In this document: positions 25,360 to 35,214 of the stretch, one piece after another | Position numbering within the stretch: the stretch's first letter is position 1 | Layout of the letters: each line of letters starts with the position of its first letter | NCBI GenBank assembly: GCA_012517815.1 | Contig: JAAYUF010000113.1 | Span: 1-64,000, forward strand | Length of the DNA stretch: 64,000 nt | DNA from: Clostridiales bacterium | Lineage (GTDB): Bacteria; Bacillota; Clostridia; Christensenellales; Aristaeellaceae | Reading direction: 5' to 3' | Made by a program: the position numbers and the translations under genes | The notes under the pieces: generated by a model | What the model was told of the DNA's origin: nothing | What the model saw: only the letters and a program-made list of their open reading frames with translations | The model's database searches: none

Positions 25360-27726
25360 ATGAATGAGACGGTCGTTGGCTCCAAGCCCATCCTGCATGT
25401 GGAACAGGTTGCGCAAAACATCGTGCACGTATCGTACGGCCCCAATAGCCAGTTGCCGGCGCAAAGCGACCTGATCGACCCGCGCTGGCGGCCCGACCCT
25501 GCCCAAGAACCGGTGGGCTTCGTGCGGGAAGCGGGCGGGATCCGCTTCCTCAACCGTCACGGGGACACCGTATTGGTGGCCGCGGAGCACACCCTGACGC
25601 CCAAAGCGGTTTACCGGTACGCCATCGACGGGGAGCCGGTCCTGCGCACCAAGCACACCGCCAACGGAGACGTGGCGTATATCGAAAACTCGCGGCAGGA
25701 GCCGGACGGCTTCGCCTTCCACGGCCGGCTCGGCTTCCGGGTCGCCCGGGGCGAGCACCTGTACGGGCTGGGGCAGCACGAGGATGGCCTTTTCGATTAT
25801 CGGGGGCGGCGCGAGTACCTGTACCAGACCAACATGAAGATCACGGTCCCGTTCCTGCTTTCCTCACGCAACTATGGGCTGCTGATCGATACCGAAACGG
25901 CGATGGTTTTTGACGAGCACGACGGCGCCATGGCGTTCGATCTGGAAACGGTAACCGCGCTTTCCTATTACGTAATCGTAGGCGACAGCTTCGACGGGAT
26001 CATCTTCAGCCTGCGGACGCTGACCGGGCGCGCGCCCATGCTGCCCCGCTGGGCGTTTGGATACGTGCAATCCAAGGAAAGGTACCGTTCCGCGGCCGAA
26101 CTGGTCGAAACGGCCGAGGCCTTCCGGGCGCGGAACATCCCGGTGGATTGCATCGTACAGGACTGGCACACCTGGGAGGCGGGGCTTTGGGGCGAGAAGC
26201 GCCCGGACCCGAAGCGTTATCCGGACCTGAAGGCGCTGGTGGCCGTGCTGCACCGGCTGCACGTGAAGCTGATGGTTTCGATTTGGCCCAACATGGCCGC
26301 GGCGGGCGACAACTACCGTGAGTTTGAGGAAAGCGGGCTGATGCTGCCCAACGCTTCCGTATATAACGCTTTTCAAGAGGCGGGCAGAGCGCTATACTGG
26401 AAGCAGTGCGAGGAAGCATGGTTTCGCGCCGGCATCGACGCGTGGTGGTGCGACAATGCCGAGCCGTTTTCGGACGCGGATTGGAACGGAGCGGAGAAAA
26501 GGCCGGAGGAACTGCGCTACCGCCTGATTGTGGCGGATTCCGAGAAATCGATGGATTGGACGCGCCTGAACACCTACGGCTTGTATCATGCCAGGGGCAT
26601 TTACGAAAACTGGCGCAGGCAGACCGAAGCCCGGCGCGTGGTCAACCTCACGCGCTCCACGTACGCCTCCGGCCAGCGGTACGGCGTGGTCGCCTGGTCG
26701 GGCGACCTGAGCGCGAAGTGGTCGGTGCTCAAGGCACAAATCGCCGAGGGCATCAAGTTTTGCATGAGCGGTCAGCCGTACTGGACCCTGGATATCGGCG
26801 GATTCTTTACCGTGAAGGACCGCTATGAGAACCGCGGCTGCGACCAGGCCGGCAATCCCGCCCCGCTGTGGTTCTGGAACGGCGATTATAACGACGGCGC
26901 AGACGATCTGGGATATCGGGAGCTGTATGTGCGGTGGCTGCAATTTGCGGTGTTCCTGCCCATGTTCCGCGCCCACGGCACCGATACGCCGCGCGAGCCC
27001 TGGCGGTTCGGGCAGCCGGGGGAACCGTTTTACGAGGCCATCGTTGCGTTTATCCGCCTGAGGTATCGGCTGCTGCCCTACGTTTATGCCACGGCGGCGG
27101 CGGTTTCCTTCCGCCATGGCACCATGCTGCGAAGCCTGATGTTTGACTTTCCGCAGGACGAGCGCGTCGCGGGCCTTTCCGACTGCTTCCTGTTCGGCCG
27201 CGCGCTGCTGGTGTGCCCCGTGACCGAGCCGATGGCCTACGGGCCGGGCAGCGCGCCGTTGCGCGGCGTCCGGCCAACGCGCAGTGTCTACCTCCCCGCG
27301 GGCTGTGTCTGGTACGATTTTTGGACGAATCGGGCCCTGACGGGCGGCCGCGACGAGTTGTGCGCGGCGCCGCTGGAACGCATCCCGCTATTTGTGCGGG
27401 CGGGCGCGATTGTTCCCGTGTCCGAGCCCCTCGCCTACGCGGACGAGCGCGGCGGCGAAGCGTCCGTGCTCTATGTTTACGACGGCGCGGACGGCGCCTT
27501 CACGCTCTACAACGACGCGGGCGACGGGTACGGCTATGAGCGCGGCGAATACGCCATGACGCCCGTATCATACAGCTGCTGCGACCAAACGCTGACCCTG
27601 GGCCGTGTGGAGGGCAGCTACCCCTGCCAGGCCGCTTACGCCGTCATGCTGGTTACGGACGGCTGCGTGCGCGATTGCGGCGTCGTGCGTTACCAGGGGG
27701 AGGAAACGACGGTCCGGCTCGCCTGA
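25360..27726 (+). CDS. GH31-family alpha-glucosidase/alpha-xylosidase
   Basis: The ATG at 25360 gives 788 residues; the first 19 residues in the track lie in the intergenic gap. Order: N-terminal beta-sandwich with GLGQHEDGLFDYRG, TIM barrel from about 240, proximal and distal C-terminal beta-domains (DUF5110-like end, DGADGAFTLYNDAGDGYGYERGEY). The catalytic nucleophile is Asp in WWCDNAEPF, and the acid/base is Asp in WSGDLSAKW. The WxDxxEP form and the QTNMKITVPFLLSSRNYGLLIDT stretch are closest to the alpha-xylosidase/6-alpha-glucosyltransferase side of GH31, but the exact substrate cannot be set. There is no signal peptide. It lies 70 bp after the GH36 gene and 19 bp before the sensor kinase gene. 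Confidence 0.9.
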   Translation: MNETVVGSKPILHVEQVAQNIVHVSYGPNSQLPAQSDLIDPRWRPDPAQEPVGFVREAGGIRFLNRHGDTVLVAAEHTLTPKAVYRYAIDGEPVLRTKHTANGDVAYIENSRQEPDGFAFHGRLGFRVARGEHLYGLGQHEDGLFDYRGRREYLYQTNMKITVPFLLSSRNYGLLIDTETAMVFDEHDGAMAFDLETVTALSYYVIVGDSFDGIIFSLRTLTGRAPMLPRWAFGYVQSKERYRSAAELVETAEAFRARNIPVDCIVQDWHTWEAGLWGEKRPDPKRYPDLKALVAVLHRLHVKLMVSIWPNMAAAGDNYREFEESGLMLPNASVYNAFQEAGRALYWKQCEEAWFRAGIDAWWCDNAEPFSDADWNGAEKRPEELRYRLIVADSEKSMDWTRLNTYGLYHARGIYENWRRQTEARRVVNLTRSTYASGQRYGVVAWSGDLSAKWSVLKAQIAEGIKFCMSGQPYWTLDIGGFFTVKDRYENRGCDQAGNPAPLWFWNGDYNDGADDLGYRELYVRWLQFAVFLPMFRAHGTDTPREPWRFGQPGEPFYEAIVAFIRLRYRLLPYVYATAAAVSFRHGTMLRSLMFDFPQDERVAGLSDCFLFGRALLVCPVTEPMAYGPGSAPLRGVRPTRSVYLPAGCVWYDFWTNRALTGGRDELCAAPLERIPLFVRAGAIVPVSEPLAYADERGGEASVLYVYDGADGAFTLYNDAGDGYGYERGEYAMTPVSYSCCDQTLTLGRVEGSYPCQAAYAVMLVTDGCVRDCGVVRYQGEETTVRLA

Positions 27727-27744
27727 CGAAAGGAGCGCGTGGCA

Positions 27745-29574
27745 TTGCATAAGCTCATTTTGGAAAACAAATTTTATCTGAAGCTGATGCTTACGTACTG
27801 CCTGGTCATCTTTCTGGGGTTTGGCCTCACGTCCTATCTGGTCACGTCCAACATGGTCGATATCCTCACCGCCATGGAATCCCGCTTCGACAGCGAGGTG
27901 ATCCAGAAGGTGCTGACCTACAGCGACGAGCGGTATCAGGATATCACCAATATCTTCGTGCGCCTGTACCAGAAACAGTATTTCAACAACAACACCAGCA
28001 TCGTGGATTTCATTAACCCCGTGCGGGAAGCCCAGCGCAACGACAGCTCCAAATCGGTGTCGATCACAAGCTACCTGCAGGATACCTGCAGCGCCAACAC
28101 GGCCATTGCCGATATCCTGCTGATCGACTACCATGACCGCCAGGTTTACTTCTGCTCCAACATCCACAACCGGGACGTGTCCCTGGGGTACGATTTTTTC
28201 CGACTGGACTTCATCGGAAGCGGTCAGGTGCACAACCGCACGGAGATTGTGCCCAACTATATCCCGGACTACATCAGTTCGGCAAGCATCAACAATTTCC
28301 CGGTGATCAGCTACAAAATCTTCCTGTTTGACGAAAACTCCGTCCGCTTTGACGAGCCGCTGGGCATGGCCGTGGTAAACATGAGGGCGGATTTTTTCGC
28401 AAACGCCTATAAGGATTCCTCCAGTTTTCTGGGGCAGATCTACGTGATCGAGCGGGGCGGGATAACGCTCTTTGACTCCTCGCGCGCGGTCACGGGGCAG
28501 CCCTTTCCCTACGGCGATTTTCAGGCGACCCGGTTGGACGATCTGGCGACCAACAGCCGCTACATCGTCAACAAGCGCTATTCGGAGAAAAGCGGCTTCA
28601 CGTTTGTGGATATCGTGGACATGCGCATCATCGAAAAGGAGACCGACCGCATCCGCCTGAGCATCAACAACGTAATCGCCGCCTGCATCGCGCTGGCGCT
28701 GGCCATCGGCCTGGTATCGGCCGCCATGCTCTCCAAGCGCATCAAGGCGCTGGTCCATAACATGAAGGATGTGGAAAGCGGAAAGCTGGACACGCACATC
28801 GTGGTGGGGTCCAAGGATGAGATCGGCTACCTGGAGCAGAGCTTTTCCACGATGTGCGCCAAGCTGGCCGCGTACATCCAGAACGTGTATGTGTTTGAAA
28901 TCCGCACCAAAACGGCCGAGCTCAACGCCCTGCAGGCGCAGATCGATCCGCACTTTCTTTTTAACACCCTGGAGTCCATCCGTATGACGGCGCAGATGAA
29001 CCAGGACACGCAAACCGCCAAAATGATCCATATTCTGGGCAACATGTTTCGCTGGAACATCAAGGCCAAGGGCATCGTCGTGGATCTGAAGGAGGAAATC
29101 GACTATGTGCGCTCCTACATCGAGCTGCAACAGCTGCGCTACAGCAACGCCTTTGACGTGACGCTGGACCTGAGCAGCAGCATTCTGAAACTGGGGGTGC
29201 TGAAGCTTACCCTGCAACCCATTGTAGAAAACGCCATCCAGCACGGCATGCAGGAAATGACCGCGGGAGGGCATATCGCCGTGGGAGGAACGATCGTGGA
29301 CCACAGGCTGGTGCTTACGGTGACCGACAACGGCAAAGGCATGGACGAGGAGAAAGTGAAAGCCATCACGGCCACCCTGACCCGGAGCTACGATGTGGAG
29401 CCAACCTCCAGCATCGGCCTGAGCAACGTGCACCAGCGCAACTGCATTCTGTTTGGCGAAGGATACGGCATCCGCATCTATAGCGGCGTCGGCCGCGGAA
29501 CGCGGGTGGAACTGACGCTTCCCGTGATGTCGAGGGAGGAGATGGAGCGATATGTACAGGGTATTCCTCGTTGA
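27745..29574 (+). CDS. YesM-type sensor histidine kinase
   Basis: Two starts compete: GTG 27739 lies only 3 bases behind AGGAG, while TTG 27745 has 9 bases and is preferred (609 residues, MHKLILENKFYLK). Architecture: TM1 at about 9-33, an extracellular sensor region of about 265 residues (Cache-like), TM2 near 305-330, a HAMP domain, then the His_kinase domain with the phosphorylated His403 in ALQAQIDPHFLFNTLESIRMT. An HATPase domain with LQPIVENAIQHG (N box) and VTDNGKGMDEE (G1) follows. The family senses sugars, often through the neighbouring solute-binding protein. Its stop lies inside the next gene, an AraC response regulator, so the two are translationally coupled. Confidence 0.93.
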   Translation: MHKLILENKFYLKLMLTYCLVIFLGFGLTSYLVTSNMVDILTAMESRFDSEVIQKVLTYSDERYQDITNIFVRLYQKQYFNNNTSIVDFINPVREAQRNDSSKSVSITSYLQDTCSANTAIADILLIDYHDRQVYFCSNIHNRDVSLGYDFFRLDFIGSGQVHNRTEIVPNYIPDYISSASINNFPVISYKIFLFDENSVRFDEPLGMAVVNMRADFFANAYKDSSSFLGQIYVIERGGITLFDSSRAVTGQPFPYGDFQATRLDDLATNSRYIVNKRYSEKSGFTFVDIVDMRIIEKETDRIRLSINNVIAACIALALAIGLVSAAMLSKRIKALVHNMKDVESGKLDTHIVVGSKDEIGYLEQSFSTMCAKLAAYIQNVYVFEIRTKTAELNALQAQIDPHFLFNTLESIRMTAQMNQDTQTAKMIHILGNMFRWNIKAKGIVVDLKEEIDYVRSYIELQQLRYSNAFDVTLDLSSSILKLGVLKLTLQPIVENAIQHGMQEMTAGGHIAVGGTIVDHRLVLTVTDNGKGMDEEKVKAITATLTRSYDVEPTSSIGLSNVHQRNCILFGEGYGIRIYSGVGRGTRVELTLPVMSREEMERYVQGIPR

Positions 29575-30775
29575 CGACGAACCGCTCATCTGCAAGGGAC
29601 TGCGCGAGACGGTCGAATGGGACAGCCTCAGCCTGGAAATCTCCGGGGAGGCGCATAACGGCTTGGAAGCGATGGAGATGATCGCGGCCACGCACCCGCA
29701 TATCCTCATCACCGACATCCGCATGCCGGGGATGGACGGCATTTCGCTCATCCGGGCGATCCGGGAGCAGGATCTGAACATCCGCATCATCATCCTGAGC
29801 GGGTTCAGCGATTACCAGTTCCTCAAGGAGGCGATCCGCCTGGGTGTGGACGGCTACCTGCTCAAGCCGATCGATACCGACGAGCTGATCTCCAACCTGA
29901 AAAACCTGGTGGACACCATCGAAAAGGAACAGCTGCGCTCCCTGCGGCTGTACCAGGGGCTGGAGCTCCTGCGCGCCAACACGCTCAACCGGCTGGTAAC
30001 CGGGGAGATCGGGCACAGCGAGTTGGACGAGAAGGCGGCGTTGCTCAACCTCTCCCTGGACGCGGAACACTACCTGTGCGCCCTGTATGCGCCCGCGCCC
30101 GAAAACGAGGACACGGACGCGTGCGCGGACCCCGGCAAGGCCATGGAGATGCAGCGCGCCTGCCAGCCGCTTACGGAGGGCAAGGGCATCTCGTTTATCG
30201 ACAGCCGCAACCATCTGGTGTTCCTCTTCTACGGCGGCAGCGAAAGCGAGGTGGCCGCCCACGCGAATGCCGTGCTGGCGCACGTGCAAACGCAGGCGCG
30301 GGAGAGCGCGGGGACGGCCGGCGTGACCCGCGCAGGCCCGATGGTGCACGCGCGGGATGATATCGCAAAGTCGTACGCCGCCATCTCGGAGGGCTGCGAC
30401 CGGGAGAAAACCATCCTGGAGGGCGACCCGCTGGACAGCCGGTGGAAATGCGTGGTCAGCCGTACCGTCGACTATGTGGCCGCGCACTACCATGAGGCGC
30501 TTTCCCTCAAGCAGATCGCGTGCGATTGCGGGATCAACACATCCTACCTGGGGCAGGTGTTCCGCAAGGCCATGGGCGATTCCTTTACCAATTATGTGAA
30601 CGGCTACCGCATCCAGAAGGCCAGGGAGCTGCTGGCCGGCACAAACCTGAAGGTATACGAGGTTTCGGAGCGCGTGGGCTTTACCGATTACCACTACTTT
30701 CTCAAGATCTTCAAGAAGGTGACCGGCAGCGTGCCTACGGATACCCGCACTGATAATTTTTACCACAAGAACTAG
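29552..30775 (+). CDS. YesN-type response regulator with AraC DNA-binding domain
   Basis: 407 residues: a REC domain at 1-120 with acidic pocket (LVDDE), phosphoacceptor Asp55 in LITDIRMPGMDG, and Lys in YLLKPID. A linker of about 170 residues follows, then a double helix-turn-helix AraC domain from about 300 (LSLKQIACDCGINTSYLGQVF and VYEVSERVGFTDYHYFLKIFKKVTG). Phosphorylation by the upstream kinase should activate the transporter promoter 12 bp downstream of its stop. The gene overlaps the kinase gene by 23 bp. Confidence 0.93.
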   Translation: MYRVFLVDDEPLICKGLRETVEWDSLSLEISGEAHNGLEAMEMIAATHPHILITDIRMPGMDGISLIRAIREQDLNIRIIILSGFSDYQFLKEAIRLGVDGYLLKPIDTDELISNLKNLVDTIEKEQLRSLRLYQGLELLRANTLNRLVTGEIGHSELDEKAALLNLSLDAEHYLCALYAPAPENEDTDACADPGKAMEMQRACQPLTEGKGISFIDSRNHLVFLFYGGSESEVAAHANAVLAHVQTQARESAGTAGVTRAGPMVHARDDIAKSYAAISEGCDREKTILEGDPLDSRWKCVVSRTVDYVAAHYHEALSLKQIACDCGINTSYLGQVFRKAMGDSFTNYVNGYRIQKARELLAGTNLKVYEVSERVGFTDYHYFLKIFKKVTGSVPTDTRTDNFYHKN

Positions 30776-30786
30776 AATTCCTTCCA

Positions 30787-30815
30787 TTGACGTTTTTCAG
30801 GCAAAAAGATAGCAT
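30787..30815 (+). promoter_or_regulatory. Promoter of the first CUT1 transporter operon
   Basis: TTGACG and TAGCAT are separated by 17 bp in an AT-rich stretch just after the response regulator gene. The weak -10 fits activation by the AraC-type regulator. Confidence 0.6.
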
Positions 30816-30860
30816 AAAACCTATCAAAGGTTCCCATAATAAACAAAGGAGCGATCAGTC

Positions 30861-32117
30861 ATGAAACGTACCCTCTCCCTGCTTGTGGCCGTAGCGCTGC
30901 TCATGGGCCTTTTCGCGGGCGTCAGCCTCGCGGAAACCGCCAAGGCAAAGATCGTGTTCTGCGTGAACATCCAGCCGCAGCTTCCGGTGGAGTTCTGGCA
31001 GTCCATCGCCGACAAGTATATGGCGGCCAACCCGGACGTGGATGTTGAGATCATCGGTCAGCCTTCCTCCAACGTGGACATCTTCCAGTACGAGAAAACC
31101 CTGCTTGCCACCGGCCAGTTCCCGGACGTGATGGTCATGCAGAACCCCGCCGACTTCGTGCCTTCCGGCGCCTTGCTGGCCTTTGAGGACAGCGAGCTGG
31201 ATTACCTGGCCGATCCCAACATCGGCAAGATCGGCGGCAAGCAGTATGTCGCCAACTACAAAAAGCAGGTCATCGGCGTGTTCTACAACAAGGACATCTT
31301 CGCCGCCAACGGCCTGGAAGTGCCCACCACCTATCAGGCGTTCCTGGATGTGTGCGAAGCCCTCAAGGCCAAGGAAATCCTGCCCGTGTCGCTGGGCATC
31401 AAGGACGGCTGGCCGCAAATCATGCTGGCCAACATGATCGCCGGCACGGACCTGCTCGCCAAGAACCCCAACTGGGGCTCCGAGCGCAACGCGGACACCG
31501 TGAAGTTCAACAACCCGGAACTCGTCAAGGCGATGGAAAAGTACCAGTACATCTGCCAGAACTACGCCGGCGACAGCCTGCCCAGCATCACCTACACGCA
31601 GATGCTTGAGCAGTTCTTTACCGGCAAGGCGGCCATGCTGCCCATGGGTTCCTGGGTGAACGCCGAAGTCGCCAAGGCGCAGCAGGATTTCGAAGTCGGC
31701 TGGTTCCCGATGCCCGGCGACAACGACGCCAGCGTGCTCAGCGTGTTTGTCAACGAGGGCATCTCCATCAGCGCCACCTCGAAGTATCCCGAGGTCTGCA
31801 AGGACTTTGTGAAGTTCTTCTTCACCAACACGGATCTGTACAGCTACTTCCTCAGCAGCGAGCAGCTCTTCGCCACCACCAAGGCGAGCGTTCCCTACGA
31901 AATGATCCCCCTGCGCCAGTACATCGAGCAGGCGATCGCCGGCATGACGGAAGTGGAAGGCTTTGAGAGCATGACGGGCGACGCCGCCTTCCTGCCGGGC
32001 CTGAAGGACTACTACACCAACAAGCTCACCCAGAACATCGCGCTGGGCAACGACGTGGCAACGGAACTGTCCAACTTCGACAACGAGTGGACCATCGCCA
32101 AGGAGGCCATGAACTGA
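30861..32117 (+). CDS. CUT1 ABC transporter solute-binding protein (family 1)
   Basis: 418 residues with a signal peptide (MKRTLSLLVAVALLMGLFAGVSLAETA) that ends in an SLA-E type signal peptidase I site. There is no lipobox cysteine, unusual for a Gram-positive binding protein. The mature part has the SBP_bac_1 two-lobe pattern (PDVMVMQNPADFV, IGVFYNKDIFAANGLEVPTTYQAFLDVCEALKAK, FTGKAAMLPMGSWV). It should bind an oligosaccharide released from or imported for GH36/GH31 processing. It starts behind AAAGGAG and is followed by an attenuator-like hairpin and two permease genes. Confidence 0.93.
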   Translation: MKRTLSLLVAVALLMGLFAGVSLAETAKAKIVFCVNIQPQLPVEFWQSIADKYMAANPDVDVEIIGQPSSNVDIFQYEKTLLATGQFPDVMVMQNPADFVPSGALLAFEDSELDYLADPNIGKIGGKQYVANYKKQVIGVFYNKDIFAANGLEVPTTYQAFLDVCEALKAKEILPVSLGIKDGWPQIMLANMIAGTDLLAKNPNWGSERNADTVKFNNPELVKAMEKYQYICQNYAGDSLPSITYTQMLEQFFTGKAAMLPMGSWVNAEVAKAQQDFEVGWFPMPGDNDASVLSVFVNEGISISATSKYPEVCKDFVKFFFTNTDLYSYFLSSEQLFATTKASVPYEMIPLRQYIEQAIAGMTEVEGFESMTGDAAFLPGLKDYYTNKLTQNIALGNDVATELSNFDNEWTIAKEAMN

Positions 32118-32156
32118 TCGTCATGGTCGGATAACCGCCACAGGTTCGGTGTCGCC

Positions 32157-32190
32157 GGGGGGTAAGCCGTAAAAAGTTTACCCCCCTTTC
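32157..32190 (+). terminator. Attenuator-like hairpin between the binding protein and permease genes
   Basis: GGGGGGTAA and TTACCCCCC pair around a 12-base A-rich loop and are followed by TTTCAT. It probably reduces permease expression relative to the binding protein. Confidence 0.65.
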
Positions 32191-32208
32191 ATAGTGGAGG
32201 GATCGGGA

Positions 32209-33078
32209 ATGAAACACAGCAAACTTTACGATACGCTCTTTCTGGCTCCCGGTTTTTTGATCTATCTCATTTTCATGATCGTGCCGGTCGTCATGTGTTT
32301 TTTATACAGCTTTACCAACTGGGACGGCATCAGCGTCACCTACCGCATCATCGGCCTGAAAAACTTTGAAAACCTCTTCCGGGACGCGTCGTTCTATCAG
32401 GCGATGCAGGTGACCGTGATCATCATGATCGTGACGACGCTCATCTACAACGTGCTGGGCATCATCCTGGCCACCCTGCTCAACGACAAGGGCAAGCTGC
32501 TGGGCATCTCCCGCAGCGCCATCTTTATTCCCACGGTCATGAGCAGCGTGGTCGTCGCGTTCATCTGGTCTTATATGGTGCAAACCAACGGCGGCGTGAT
32601 CAACTCCGTCATCGAACTGCTTGGCGGCCAAACGGTGGATTTTTACCGTACGCCTACGACGACCATTTTCATGATATCCGGCATCATCTGCTGGAACAGC
32701 CTGGGGTTCTTTGTTGTGATCTACATCTCCACGCTGTCCACCATCCCCCAGGAGATCTACGAGGCGTGCATGGTGGACGGCGCGGGCTGGTTTCAGCGGT
32801 TCTTCCACATCACGCTGCCGCTGCTCGCGCCGGGCATCACCATCAACTGCATCCTCGCCGTGGCGGGCGGCCTTAAGCAGTACGACCATGTGAAGGTGAT
32901 CACCGGCGGCGGACCGGGCGGCGCCACCCAGACGGTAACGCTGTTCAGCGTGGAAAAGGCGTTCGAGTACAACCGAAGGGGGTACTCGTCGGCGGCCGTC
33001 ATCATCCTGTTCCTGATCATCGTCATCCTGTCGGTCATTCAGCTTTCCATTTCCAAGAGGCACGAGGTGGAATACTGA
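32209..33078 (+). CDS. CUT1 ABC transporter permease (MalF-type)
   Basis: The ATG at 32209 is used, 8 bases after GGAGG (289 residues). Six hydrophobic segments are seen, starting MKHSKLYDTLFLAPGFLIYLIFMIVPVVM. The EAA loop that contacts the ATPase is present: IPQEIYEACMVDGAGWFQRFFHITLPLLAP. It forms the membrane channel with the downstream permease, separated by one base. No ATPase gene is in this operon. Confidence 0.94.
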   Translation: MKHSKLYDTLFLAPGFLIYLIFMIVPVVMCFLYSFTNWDGISVTYRIIGLKNFENLFRDASFYQAMQVTVIIMIVTTLIYNVLGIILATLLNDKGKLLGISRSAIFIPTVMSSVVVAFIWSYMVQTNGGVINSVIELLGGQTVDFYRTPTTTIFMISGIICWNSLGFFVVIYISTLSTIPQEIYEACMVDGAGWFQRFFHITLPLLAPGITINCILAVAGGLKQYDHVKVITGGGPGGATQTVTLFSVEKAFEYNRRGYSSAAVIILFLIIVILSVIQLSISKRHEVEY

Positions 33079-33079
33079 T

Positions 33080-33907
33080 ATGAGAAAGGCTGCGATTGGC
33101 GGTTGGATCAAGTCGATCCTGGTACTGATCTTTGCGCTGGTTTACCTTGCGCCGCTGTATATCGCCGTGGTCAACTCGGTCAAGCCCTACAGCGAAATCA
33201 TCAAAACGCCCCTGAACCTGCCCCAGGCCTTCACGCTGCAAAACTTTGCAGACGCGTTTGAAACCTCCAACATGCTGGAGCTGTACCGCAACAGCATCGT
33301 GATTACGGGCTCCTCGGTCGCGGTGCTGATCCTGCTTACCTCCATGGCGGCCTACGTCATCGCCCGCCGCAGGGGAAAGGTATACCAGGCGCTGTACGTG
33401 TTTTCGCTGGCGGGCATCATGATTCCGCCGGTGGTCACGCTGATCCCCAGCATCAAGACGCTCAGCGCCCTGCACCTGCTCTATACCATGCCCGGCCTGC
33501 TTATGTTCTATGCAGGCACCTATTTCAGCACGATCATCTTCCTGTACGTCGGGTTCATCCGCACCATTCCCGCCAGCCTGGACGAATCGGCCTACATGGA
33601 CGGCGCAAACCCTTTCCGGACGTTCTTTTCGATCATCTTCCCGCTGATCAAGCCCTGCACGGCGACCGCCGTGATCTTTCTGGGAATGTGGATCTGGAAC
33701 GATTTCCTCAACCCCATGTACATTTTGGGCTTCCGGGGCGGCAAGACGATCACCACGGGCATCTACAACGCCATCGGCGCATACACCTCCATGTGGAACC
33801 TGGTGTTCGCCAACGTGATGCTGGCGTCGCTGCCCATCATTATCCTGTACCTTTCCATGCAGAAGCTGTTCATGCAGGGGCTTACCTCCGGCGCGGTCAA
33901 AGGGTAG
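33080..33907 (+). CDS. CUT1 ABC transporter permease (MalG-type)
   Basis: 275 residues, six TM segments, beginning MRKAAIGGWIKSILVLIFALVYLAPLYIAVVNSVKP as in MalG/LacG proteins. The EAA motif is IPASLDESAYMDGANPFRTFFSIIFPLIKP. GAGGTGG upstream serves as ribosome-binding site inside the end of the previous gene. It pairs with the MalF-type permease; a terminator lies about 250 bp downstream. Confidence 0.94.
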   Translation: MRKAAIGGWIKSILVLIFALVYLAPLYIAVVNSVKPYSEIIKTPLNLPQAFTLQNFADAFETSNMLELYRNSIVITGSSVAVLILLTSMAAYVIARRRGKVYQALYVFSLAGIMIPPVVTLIPSIKTLSALHLLYTMPGLLMFYAGTYFSTIIFLYVGFIRTIPASLDESAYMDGANPFRTFFSIIFPLIKPCTATAVIFLGMWIWNDFLNPMYILGFRGGKTITTGIYNAIGAYTSMWNLVFANVMLASLPIIILYLSMQKLFMQGLTSGAVKG

Positions 33908-34159
33908 CGGGTAAAACGGTCGCCGCGCGGTTCAACCCCGATACCGACGGCGGTCCGCAAACGCGGCCGACGGTTGCGCAGCGACGGCTGTGCCGACCGC
34001 GGGCGCGGCAACGGTGAGCTCGCCTCAGACCTCCGCCGGCAAACCCATCCGCCTGTCGCGGGTCGGGGGAAGGCAACGCCGTCGCGGGCGGCAGCGGTTT
34101 GCCCGGCTGCCGGACGCCCCCGCGTCGCAAGCCGGGGAAACCGCGCTTGCCAAACACAG
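33908..34159. other. Gene-free interval after the first transporter operon
   Basis: GC-rich with overlapping shadow ORFs. I see no gene; it ends in the terminator at 34160. Confidence 0.5.
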
Positions 34160-34206
34160 AACCGGGCCTTGCGCAGCACGCGGAAGGCCCGGTTCCGGTT
34201 TTTGTA
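34160..34206 (+). terminator. Terminator of the first CUT1 operon
   Basis: AACCGGGCCTT and AAGGCCCGGTT form an 11-bp stem around a 13-base loop, followed by CCGGTTTTTG. Confidence 0.65.
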
Positions 34207-34368
34207 TTTCGGCCGGGGCCCGCCGCGGCCCCCATTTCGCCGTACCGTCGGCCGTTACCGCAAAGCCGTGCGCGGCGGCATGTGCGGCGCCCGCGTCCGG
34301 GTGCGCCGAGCCGATGCGCTGCGTTTCCGCCGCGGGCTTCGCCGGCCCGCCGCAGGTCGCCCGGTCCG

Positions 34369-35214
34369 TCACCCTTCCAGCTCCACACGCTGCCCGGCGG
34401 GCACGCACCCCGTGCGCCCGCGGCACGCGTACCATACGTCCGTAGACGTCGGGTTTTCCACCAGCCGCCCGTCGCAGCTCATCCGCAGCGCGCGGAACGC
34501 GGCCACGTAATCGCACAGCTCGCCGTTGGTCGCGTAGCAGATGTCCTCGCGCCCGCCCAGCCGTTCCGCCAGCCGTTCCATCAGCGCCCAGTTGCCCTCG
34601 CGCTCAAACTCGAAACTGTGCCCCCAGAGGTAGAAAAGCAGCGGCCTGCGCTCCGCCGGATCCGAAAGGAACCGCGCGGTCAGCTCCTCCAGCCGCGGGT
34701 CGCCGTGGTGGCAGGTGGGGGGAAGCAGCAGCCAGTCCTGCGGCACATCGAACCCGCCGGTGGAGGCCGTCGTGCGGCAGTAAGCCGCGCCGCACGCGCG
34801 CAGCGTTTCCACGGTCTGCGCGTTCCACGTGCCGTAGGGGTACGCCCCGCCGCGCACCAGCGTGTGGAACATCCCCTCCAGCCGCCTGCGGTCCTCCAGT
34901 ATCTCCTGCGCGACGCGCATCGGGGGCATCTGCTCCCAGTAGGCGTGCGTCAAGCCGTGAAAGCCGATCTCGTGCGCCGTGCCGCCAAACGTGCGCAGCG
35001 CCTGCCGCGCCGTCATGCGGCGCACGGCCGTTCCCTCCGGCCACGGGTTTCCCTCGTCCCTGAACAGCCCGCCGTTTAAGTTGAACGTGCCCTTGAGCCC
35101 GTTGCGGTTGAAGATGTCCGCCAGCCGGGCGTCCTCCTCCACCCCGTCGTCGTAGCTGAAGGTGAGCGCCTTGGCCCGGCCCCCGGGAAAGCGCAGGAAA
35201 AAGTCCAGCAGCAT
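34369..35214 (-). CDS. Polysaccharide deacetylase (NodB/CE4-like) family protein
   Basis: The ATG at 35214 follows GGGGAGGGG at the right distance, giving 281 residues without a signal peptide. The NodB-type motif set is TFSYDDGV (catalytic and metal Asp pair), GFHGLTH (metal His pair) and YPYGTWN, with a late histidine in YLWGHSFEFE. CE4 enzymes remove N- or O-acetyl groups from polysaccharides; being cytoplasmic, this one may act on an imported acetylated oligosaccharide. It is divergent from the pectin-type transporter, sharing a regulatory region that holds a 33-bp palindrome, which links it to that locus. The substrate is not known. Confidence 0.8.
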   Translation of the reverse strand: MLLDFFLRFPGGRAKALTFSYDDGVEEDARLADIFNRNGLKGTFNLNGGLFRDEGNPWPEGTAVRRMTARQALRTFGGTAHEIGFHGLTHAYWEQMPPMRVAQEILEDRRRLEGMFHTLVRGGAYPYGTWNAQTVETLRACGAAYCRTTASTGGFDVPQDWLLLPPTCHHGDPRLEELTARFLSDPAERRPLLFYLWGHSFEFEREGNWALMERLAERLGGREDICYATNGELCDYVAAFRALRMSCDGRLVENPTSTDVWYACRGRTGCVPAGQRVELEG

